This document shows, piece after piece, positions 6,518 to 11,042 of a stretch of DNA of 11,042 bases. The notes beneath the pieces were generated by a model, which worked only from the letters and a program-made list of their open reading frames with translations, did no database searches and was not told where the DNA came from. The position numbers were made by a program, and so were the translations under genes. The stretch is from an uncultured Campylobacter sp. (lineage in GTDB: Bacteria > Campylobacterota > Campylobacteria > Campylobacterales > Campylobacteraceae). Each line of letters starts with the position of its first letter. Position 1 is the first letter of the stretch. The DNA lies in the NCBI RefSeq assembly GCF_938018035.1, contig NZ_CALIJF010000379.1:1-11042 (forward strand). Direction: 5' to 3'.

Positions 6518-8026
6518 ATGAGTTTTTGGACCTATTGCGCAATCGCGATATATTTCGGCGCGCTTATTTTTATAGGTAGGTATTATTATGACAAGAATGC
6601 GAGCTTAAGCGAGTATCTGCTCGATAACCGCCGCCTGGGCCCATTCGTAACGGCACTTAGCGCGGGCGCTAGCGATATGAGCGGCTGGATGCTTTTGGGA
6701 GTGCCGGGCGCGATGTTTGCGACGGGGATTTGCAATATCTGGATAGCTCTAGGACTTTGCGTGGGCGCGTGGTGCAACTATAAATTCCTTGCCAAAAGGC
6801 TTAGAATTTACACCGAGGTAGCAAGCGACAGCGTCACGATCCCAGATTTTTTAGAAAACCGCTTTAAAGACCGCACCAAGACGCTTCGCATCATCTCGGG
6901 GCTTTTGATCATAATATTTTTTACGCTCTATGTTAGCAGCGGCATCATCGCAGGAGGCAAGACCTTTGAGAGCTTTTTCGGGCTAAATTTCACCTACGGC
7001 GCGGTCGCTACGATCTTAATCGTCGTGTTTTATACCTTTTTCGGCGGATTTAAGGCCGTCGCGATCACCGACGCATTTCAGGGCGCATTGATGTTTGCGG
7101 TGCTTATTTTGATCCCTCTGTTTTCTTATCGCGCGCTGCAGATCCCTGCGGACAGCTCCTTTTTTGCGCAGGTGCGGCTATACGGCGCGAGCCACCTCGA
7201 TCTGTTTTACAATCAAAGCTTCTTGGGCGTTTTGGGCCTGCTTGCTTGGGGGCTAGGATACTTCGGGCAGCCGCACATCATCGTGCGCTTTATGGCGATT
7301 AGAAGCTCGCGCGAGCTTGATAGCGCGCGCCGCATCGGAATTTCATGGATGGTGCTAGGTCTAGTAGGCGCGATGCTTAGCGGTCTGATCGGCTTTGTGT
7401 ATTTTTCGCAAAAAGGCCTTAGCATAGACGATCCGGAAAAAATTTTCCTAGAGCTCGGTAAAATTTTCTTTCATCCATTTATCCTAGGCGTCATAATCTC
7501 TGCGGTGCTGGCGGCGATTATGAGCACCATCTCAAGCCAGCTTTTGGTAAGCGCGAGCGCGGTTACGAAGGATTTTATCTTCGCGTTTTATAAAAAAGAG
7601 GTGAGCGAGCGCACGCAGACGCTAAGCAGCCGTATCGCCGTCGTGATCATCGCCGCGCTCGCCGCGATCTTGGCGTTCGGCTCAAACGATACGGTGCTAA
7701 ACGTCGTCGGAAACGCTTGGGCGGGATTTGGCGCGAGCTTTGGTGCGGTGCTGCTTTTCAGCCTGTATTCTAAAAAGATGAGCGCGCTCTCGGCTTTAGT
7801 AGGCATGCTCGTAGGCGGTATCACGGTCATTTGCTGGATTTTATCGGGGCTTTCGGCGGTCGTTTACGAGCTGCTGCCGGGCTTTTGCTTTTCGGCGCTT
7901 GCGATACTGCTCGTAAATCGCTACAACTCCGTGCTCGATAAGATGGCGGATGAGCCTAATGCCGCGCAAATTTCGCAGGAATTCGAAAAGATGAAAGAGC
8001 AGAGTTTGGGAAGTAAAAATGGCTAA
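6518..8026 (+). CDS. putP: Sodium/proline symporter PutP
   Basis: PutP carries proline into the cell with Na+. The 502-residue protein matches the E. coli protein in length and belongs to the sodium:solute symporter family, with about 13 membrane helices expected. The Na+ site motifs are visible: GASDMSGWMLLGVPGA at 50-65 (D53 and S55) and IMSTISSQLLV at 334-344 (S336 and T337). GYFGQPHIIVRFMA (247-260) is also typical of PutP. Proline is a preferred carbon and nitrogen source for many Campylobacter. No putA is adjacent. The start has AAAGGA 7 nt upstream and a TAAAAT box at 6488-6493. The last 8 bases overlap the next gene. Other members of the family carry different solutes, but the motifs favour proline. 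Confidence 0.95.
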   Translation: MSFWTYCAIAIYFGALIFIGRYYYDKNASLSEYLLDNRRLGPFVTALSAGASDMSGWMLLGVPGAMFATGICNIWIALGLCVGAWCNYKFLAKRLRIYTEVASDSVTIPDFLENRFKDRTKTLRIISGLLIIIFFTLYVSSGIIAGGKTFESFFGLNFTYGAVATILIVVFYTFFGGFKAVAITDAFQGALMFAVLILIPLFSYRALQIPADSSFFAQVRLYGASHLDLFYNQSFLGVLGLLAWGLGYFGQPHIIVRFMAIRSSRELDSARRIGISWMVLGLVGAMLSGLIGFVYFSQKGLSIDDPEKIFLELGKIFFHPFILGVIISAVLAAIMSTISSQLLVSASAVTKDFIFAFYKKEVSERTQTLSSRIAVVIIAALAAILAFGSNDTVLNVVGNAWAGFGASFGAVLLFSLYSKKMSALSALVGMLVGGITVICWILSGLSAVVYELLPGFCFSALAILLVNRYNSVLDKMADEPNAAQISQEFEKMKEQSLGSKNG

Positions 8027-9332
8027 CGTAAAGTGCCCGCACTGCGGCTCGCAGATTGATATAGACGAGGCACTGCAGCGCGATATCAAAGCTAAATTTG
8101 AAAATGAAATTTTGCAGCAGAAGCGAAAATGGCAGCAGCAGCAAAACGAAGCCGCGCTTAAATTTGAAGCCGAGATCGCCGCTAAGCGCGAGGAGTACGC
8201 GAAGCATCTGGCGCAGCTGCAAGCGAAGGAAAACGCCTTCGAGCAGCGCGTAAAAGCGGCGACTGATTCCGCGCTAAACAGCGAGCGGGAGAAAATTTTA
8301 GCTCTTGCGAAATCTCAGATCGAGAGCGAAAACGCGGCGAAATTTGAAATTTTACAAAAGGAGCTGCAAGAAAAATCGCAAAGAATTTCCGAGCTAAATT
8401 TAATAAAGGCGGAAATGGAGGCGCAAAAGCGTAAATTTAGCGAGCTTGAAGCCGAGAATAAAGCCAAATCCGAGATCGAGCTAACCAACCGCGTAAACCA
8501 AGAGCGCGAGCGGCTTTCGAAGCAAATTTCGCAGGAAAACGAGCTGAAATTCCGCCAAAAAGATGAGCAGATCCAAAGCCTAATCGGCCAAATAAACGAG
8601 CTCAAGCGCCGCTCTGAGGTGGGCTCACAGCAGCTTCAGGGCGAGGTGCAGGAGCTCGCGCTGCAGGAGTATCTGCGGCTAAACTTTCCTTTGGACGAGA
8701 TAGATGAGGTCAAAAAGGGCGCGCGTGGCGCAGACTGCGTGCAGATGGTGCATACGAGGGAGTTTGCGGGCTGCGGTAAAATTTTATACGAGAGCAAGCG
8801 CACGAAAAGCTTCGAGCCTAAATGGATCGACAAACTCAAAGACGATATGATAGGCGAGGGCGCACAAATCGGCGTTATCGTCACCGAGCAGATGCCGCCT
8901 CACAGCCCTAGGCTGCACCAAGCACCGAGCGATGCTAGCATCTGGATCTGTTCGTTTGAGGAATTTAAGGGGCTTTGCGCCGTTTTGCGCGAACACGTCG
9001 TGGCGCTTGCGTTTGCCAAAAGATCGGGGCAAAATCAAGATAGCAAAACGGCGATGCTCTACGACTATCTGACCTCGCCCGAGTTTGCAAACCAGATAAA
9101 GACGATCGTATCGGCATTCGTCGGTATGCAAGAAAGCCTAAATAAGGAGCGCAACGCGATGGAGCGCATCTGGAAACAGCGTGAAAAGCAGATCGCGCGT
9201 GCGCGAGACGGCGCGATCGCGATGCACGCAAGCATCAGAAGCATCGCAGGAAGCGGCGTAGCGCAGCTGGAGGACGTCGATGAAATTTTAAGCCTCGAAG
9301 CGATTGCGGCAGAGGGCGAAGCGGAGGATTAG
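8019..9332 (+). CDS. DUF2130 protein: zinc motif, long coiled coil, nuclease-like C-terminal domain
   Basis: This 437-residue cytoplasmic protein begins with a single CPHCG motif (6-10), then a long Glu/Lys/Gln-rich coiled coil (about 20-200), then the DUF2130 core (about 205-395). The core contains LQEYLRLNFPLDEIDEVKKG from 215, GADCVQMV (237-244), CGKILYESKRTK (252-263) and the helix KWIDKLKDDM (268-277). G-A-D239 followed by E258-S-K260, with an acidic helix before (E212, E217), fits the D...ExK layout of the PD-(D/E)XK nuclease fold; this is my inference. Acidic residues close the C-terminus. The function is unknown; DNA binding or processing is plausible. It overlaps putP by 8 bp (ATGGCTAA) with only GGGAAG as ribosome site, so it is likely co-translated with putP, though no functional link is apparent. 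Confidence 0.88.
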   Translation: MANVKCPHCGSQIDIDEALQRDIKAKFENEILQQKRKWQQQQNEAALKFEAEIAAKREEYAKHLAQLQAKENAFEQRVKAATDSALNSEREKILALAKSQIESENAAKFEILQKELQEKSQRISELNLIKAEMEAQKRKFSELEAENKAKSEIELTNRVNQERERLSKQISQENELKFRQKDEQIQSLIGQINELKRRSEVGSQQLQGEVQELALQEYLRLNFPLDEIDEVKKGARGADCVQMVHTREFAGCGKILYESKRTKSFEPKWIDKLKDDMIGEGAQIGVIVTEQMPPHSPRLHQAPSDASIWICSFEEFKGLCAVLREHVVALAFAKRSGQNQDSKTAMLYDYLTSPEFANQIKTIVSAFVGMQESLNKERNAMERIWKQREKQIARARDGAIAMHASIRSIAGSGVAQLEDVDEILSLEAIAAEGEAED

Positions 9333-9397
9333 GCTAGCATCGGCTCAGATAGGCTCGGCTCTGCGCGGCGCGAAGCTAGAATTTGCATAGTAGCATA

Positions 9398-9419
9398 ACG
9401 CCGGGCTTCGAGACGGCGT
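9398..9419 (+). terminator. Weak hairpin downstream of the DUF2130 gene
   Basis: ACGCCG (9398-9403) and CGGCGT (9414-9419) form a perfect 6-bp GC-rich stem with a 10-nt loop, 66 bp after the DUF2130 stop codon. The following sequence, GAGATTAAAATTTTGC, has only a short delayed T-run. It could end the putP-DUF2130 transcript, but it is not a textbook terminator. Confidence 0.3.
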
Positions 9420-9838
9420 GAGATTAAAATTTTGCAAAATAATGCGGTAGCTATCTATGATAGAGTGGCACTAAAATTTTGTGAAATATCAAGTAACAGT
9501 TTTGGCGCTAGAAATTTTGTCTATAAATTTTACCCCAATAGTGGCACTGCTTACGTGGCGACGGAATTTTGTTTTGAAATTTCATCTCAGCAAATACGCT
9601 TGCGGTGGCGTAAAAATCGTTTGCTAAATTTTTATTTCGATAAAACTTAGTTACTGCCGCGATAAGGATGCTATTTGCGTAAAATTTATTGACTAGATAT
9701 GCCCGAAGCCATAAAATTCGTTTAAAAATTTATGACGAGCGTTTTCGAAAAGGTTCGCATCAAAGCTCTCGCAAGGTTTCTTGCTAAAATTTGTCGCAAA
9801 GACTTTACACAAAAATCCTGAGCAAAGCATTATGCTAG

Positions 9839-9885
9839 ATTTACATTAAATTCGCAGTAAATCTGCGCCTCAAATTTACATTAAA
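9839..9885. repeat. 12-bp direct repeat pair flanking a small hairpin
   Basis: ATTTACATTAAA occurs at 9839-9850 and again at 9874-9885, 35 bp apart start to start. Between the copies lies CGCAG-TAAAT-CTGCG (9853-9867), a 5-bp stem with a 5-nt loop. Two identical 12-mers this close suggest a local duplication or a protein-binding pair; the AT-rich content makes chance less negligible than usual. Confidence 0.5.
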
Positions 9886-9986
9886 ATTAGTGGAGAAAGT
9901 TTTTGCTAAAGCTCGCGCTAAAATTCGTGGCAGAATTTTAAAATTTCGCTTTACCGCGCTATGAAAATTTTAAAATTTCAATTCGT

Positions 9987-10012
9987 AAATTTCATAAAAA
10001 TTTATGAAATTT
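9987..10012. repeat. 12-bp perfect inverted repeat with 2-bp centre
   Basis: AAATTTCATAAA (9987-9998) and TTTATGAAATTT (10001-10012) are exact reverse complements separated by AA. It lies within a block (about 9951-10080) made almost entirely of A- and T-runs spaced roughly one helical turn apart, which predicts curved, easily melted DNA. Followed by a T-run on the plus strand, it could also fold as a weak AU hairpin in RNA. Its role is unknown. Confidence 0.55.
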
Positions 10013-10145
10013 TTTAAATTTCTGCGTCGAAATTTTAGAATTTTTAATATTTTTTAAAATAAATTTAAATTTTTTAAACACCCTTGCCGCAGTCATTTGC
10101 ATACTAAAATTTTATCGCGCAAAAGCGCTTGTTACCAATCGTTAA

Positions 10146-10154
10146 CCCCCCCCC
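10146..10154. repeat. C9 homopolymer tract (G9 on the minus strand)
   Basis: Nine consecutive C residues follow GTTAA. G/C runs of eight or more in Campylobacter are typical slippage-prone phase-variation sites. Here the tract is about 260 bp upstream of yccF and not inside a firm gene. On the minus strand it lies three codons after an ATG (ATG ATA GGA then the G-run), but that frame ends after about 19 codons with nine G, and even sooner with eight or ten. Confidence 0.8.
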
Positions 10155-10226
10155 TCCTATCATTCCACAGTTGTTTTGCATACGGTGGTTTGCATGCATA
10201 AGGCTCGTTTTGTACGCCGTAGCCGC

Positions 10227-10301
10227 AGGTGCAGTTGCGCCGCGCGTAGTGTGCACCTTAGCATCTCTTAGCGCTTTGCTGCGCCATAGTATTTCGGCGC
10301 A
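10227..10301. repeat. Two GC-rich inverted repeats upstream of yccF
   Basis: AGGTGCA (10227-10233) pairs with TGCACCT (10252-10258) over an 18-nt loop, and TGCGCC (10280-10285) pairs with GGCGCA (10296-10301) over a 10-nt loop. Together with GCGC-AAAA-GCGC at 10117-10128 and the hairpin at 10354-10380, they give this 250-bp segment more perfect stems than its surroundings. This would fit a structured RNA of either strand, but no known RNA family was recognised. Confidence 0.4.
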
Positions 10302-10353
10302 TCCTTCCGCGCGAGTTACGAAAATACTCTACAAAACGGGCGAGAGAGGCTGT

Positions 10354-10380
10354 GCGAGCTGTCTGAGGTAGACGGCTCGC
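10354..10380 (+). promoter_or_regulatory. Strong hairpin just upstream of yccF
   Basis: GCGAGC (10354-10359) pairs with GCTCGC (10375-10380), then a T-G wobble pair, then GTCT (10361-10364) with AGAC (10370-10373), closing a GAGGT loop. The result is an 11-bp stem ending 20 bp before the yccF ribosome site AGAGG (10401-10405). The loop GAGGT resembles that ribosome site. After the stem comes TTGATTT, too short a T-run for a confident terminator. It could be a 5' leader element of yccF or the end of an upstream transcript. A possible -10 (CATAAT, 10389-10394) after the hairpin would leave the hairpin out of the yccF mRNA. Confidence 0.5.
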
Positions 10381-10411
10381 TTGATTTGCATAATTTATAA
10401 AGAGGTAAAAT

Positions 10412-10858
10412 ATGCGTATCTTAGGTAACATTATTTGGTTTTTTATGGCTGGTTGGATCTTGGCTATCTTGACCTATTTGTCGGGTTTTATACTTACCAT
10501 TTTAGTCGTGACCGCTCCCGTGGGGCTAGGTCTTATGGAATACGGCAAATTCCTGTTTTTGCCCTTCAGTTACTATATGGTGCGTAAAAAGAAAGGATCG
10601 ATAACCGACGCGGTGCATATGACATACCAGACTTACGCGAATATCGTAAAGGTCATTTACATCATAGTTTTTGGTATTTGGCTTTTTATCGGCGGAATTT
10701 TTACGGTTATAGGTCAGTTTATCACTATCATAGGAATTCCGTGCGCTATCGTGCTTGCTAAATCTTTACATACAATCTTTAATCCCGTGGATAAGATCTG
10801 CATCCGTCGCAATAAGGAACCGGACGTAGAATTACCATGGAAAAATTTATATGGGTAA
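10412..10858 (+). CDS. yccF: YccF-domain (DUF307) inner-membrane protein
   Basis: This 148-residue protein has hydrophobic segments at about 8-35 and 80-118. YccF proteins carry two copies of a short motif of the TIIGIP type. The second is intact here (ITIIGIPCAIVLAK, 104-117), while the first is changed to VVTAPVG (32-38), followed by LMEYGKFLFLPF (41-52). The N-terminal RILGNIIWF (2-10) and NPVDKI (124-129) also fit the family. The function of YccF is not established. The start at 10412 has AGAGG 6 nt upstream. The gene stands alone after a long non-coding stretch and before a tRNA gene, and it carries fewer AAATTT words than its neighbours. Confidence 0.85.
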   Translation: MRILGNIIWFFMAGWILAILTYLSGFILTILVVTAPVGLGLMEYGKFLFLPFSYYMVRKKKGSITDAVHMTYQTYANIVKVIYIIVFGIWLFIGGIFTVIGQFITIIGIPCAIVLAKSLHTIFNPVDKICIRRNKEPDVELPWKNLYG

Positions 10859-10923
10859 GCGTTTTATAGCAAGGCACCGAAGCTTAGTCGCGATTTGGGC
10901 GGATCTAGGCGCCATAAAATTAC

Positions 10924-10953
10924 ACGGTTAGAATTTTAACGCCGTTTTAAGAT
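10924..10953 (+). terminator. Possible imperfect terminator after yccF
   Basis: ACGGTTA (10924-10930) can pair with TAA and CCGT (10937-10939, 10942-10945) around a 2-nt bulge and a 6-nt loop, followed directly by TTTTAAGATT and more T-rich sequence. It lies 66 bp past the yccF stop. The imperfect stem and broken T-run make this a weak call. The same T-rich sequence overlaps the likely tRNA promoter. Confidence 0.3.
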
Positions 10954-10967
10954 TATTTTTGTAAAAT
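10944..10967 (+). promoter_or_regulatory. Likely promoter of the tRNA gene
   Basis: A T-rich run (TTTTAAGATTATTTTTG) leads into TAAAAT at 10962-10967, the usual Campylobacter sigma-70 arrangement in which a periodic T-rich stretch replaces a strong -35. Transcription would begin near 10974, about 17 bp before the tRNA 5' end. Confidence 0.45.
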
Positions 10968-10990
10968 CACGTTTTATTTTACCACGCGGC

Positions 10991-11042
10991 GGGCTCATAG
11001 CTCAGTTGGTTAGAGCATCCGGCTCATAACCGGATGGTCCTA
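10991..11042 (+). tRNA. tRNA with anticodon CAT (elongator Met or Ile-lysidine), cut by window end
   Basis: The first 52 nt of a tRNA are present: acceptor strand GGGCTCA (10991-10997), TA, D-stem GCTC/GAGC (11000-11003 and 11013-11016) with loop AGTTGGTTA, anticodon stem TCCGG/CCGGA (11018-11022 and 11030-11034), loop CTCATAA with anticodon CAT at 11025-11027, variable segment TGGTC, and the start of the T-stem. The anticodon stem lacks the three G-C pairs of initiator tRNA, so it is an elongator Met tRNA or the Ile tRNA whose C34 is changed to lysidine. The T arm and 3' acceptor are outside the window. Confidence 0.95.

Larger units (their letters stand above)
10104..10328 (-). pseudogene. 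Minus-strand open frame through the G9 tract; possible gene remnant or repeat
   Basis: The minus strand is open for 74 codons from just after a TAG (10329-10331) to a TAG at 10104-10106. It has no ATG near its 5' end and no clear ribosome site. The predicted residues include VHTTRGATAPAATAYKT and, encoded by the homopolymer, IGGGG. Composition is unlike the AAATTT-laden intergenic DNA on either side. A TTG-started frame of 80 codons is open on the opposite strand over much the same bases (10129-10371). Neither has a recognised family. It may be a decayed gene, a dispersed repeat or simply a GC-rich stretch without stops. Confidence 0.25.
9333..10411. other. 1.1-kb intergenic region without a convincing gene
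   Basis: No open frame here has gene-like content. The 72-codon frame at 9432-9650 begins with TTG, lacks a ribosome site and is dominated by Phe/Lys/Asn from AAATTT words. The region has three parts: 9333-9950 mixed sequence with a weak hairpin and a direct-repeat pair; 9951-10080 very AT-rich A-tract DNA; 10081-10380 richer in GC, with a C9 tract and several inverted repeats. Conserved cores of tmRNA, RNase P RNA and SRP RNA were looked for by eye and not found. It could hold an unrecognised RNA, a decayed gene or a dispersed repeat. Confidence 0.5.

Noticed and set aside
8784..9131. 115-codon minus-strand open frame opposite the DUF2130 gene
   Set aside because: Shadow of a conserved coding region; no ribosome site or known domain.
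9432..9650. 72-codon TTG-started plus-strand frame in the intergenic region
   Set aside because: No ribosome site; residues reflect AAATTT words; no family resemblance.
9951..10160. Replication origin
   Set aside because: The AT-rich block would suit an unwinding element, but I find only a poor DnaA-box match (CATTCCACA near 10160), no box cluster, and no dnaA or dnaN nearby.
10129..10371. 80-codon TTG-started plus-strand frame through the C9 tract
   Set aside because: Rare start, no ribosome site, and composition dominated by the GC-rich stems; kept only as part of the structured-island finding.
9333..10411. tmRNA, RNase P RNA or SRP RNA in the long gap
   Set aside because: The conserved core sequences of these RNAs were not found on either strand by eye.
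10991..11042. Initiator methionine tRNA
   Set aside because: The anticodon stem has C-G-G rather than G-G-G at 29-31, so it lacks the initiator signature.

Overview
The window looks like chromosomal DNA from a Campylobacter species with fairly high GC in its genes, of the oral type such as C. gracilis; the species is a guess. Evidence for this is the dense AAATTT/AAATTTT words in and between genes, T-rich promoters with TAAAAT-type -10 boxes, tight gene overlaps, and the gene families present. I see no insertion sequence, phage gene, CRISPR array or complete new multi-gene system; most of the window is ordinary housekeeping and transport DNA.

Layout. Positions 1-407 are non-coding or a decayed gene end, with 15-bp-phased AATTT repeats at the left edge. 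From 6390 down to 408 seven minus-strand genes lie head to tail with overlaps or very short gaps: a polar amino-acid ABC importer (permease, ATPase, periplasmic binding protein), a secreted protein with a degenerate nuclease-like fold, thiE, uppP and a phosphoethanolamine-transferase-like membrane sulfatase. A strong hairpin in the 59-bp gap after the binding-protein gene divides transporter genes from the rest. A 127-bp divergent promoter region (6391-6517) separates this run from a plus-strand pair: putP and a coiled-coil DUF2130 protein, overlapping by 8 bp.

Positions 9333-10411 form a roughly 1.1-kb stretch with no convincing gene. It holds a very AT-rich A-tract block with a near-perfect palindrome, a short direct-repeat pair, and then a more GC-rich 250-bp segment with a C9 homopolymer, several perfect inverted repeats and a minus-strand open frame lacking a clear start. 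A yccF-type membrane protein gene follows, and the window ends inside a tRNA gene with anticodon CAT.

How the genes fit together: the importer and PutP both bring amino acids, the main carbon source of Campylobacter, into the cell. UppP and the transferase both act at the cell envelope (undecaprenyl carrier recycling and phosphoethanolamine decoration). ThiE makes thiamine phosphate and shares a transcript without an obvious pathway link. The items most worth a second look are the nuclease-like motif set in the DUF2130 protein, the C9 tract and structured segment upstream of yccF, and the degenerate secreted nuclease-like protein.
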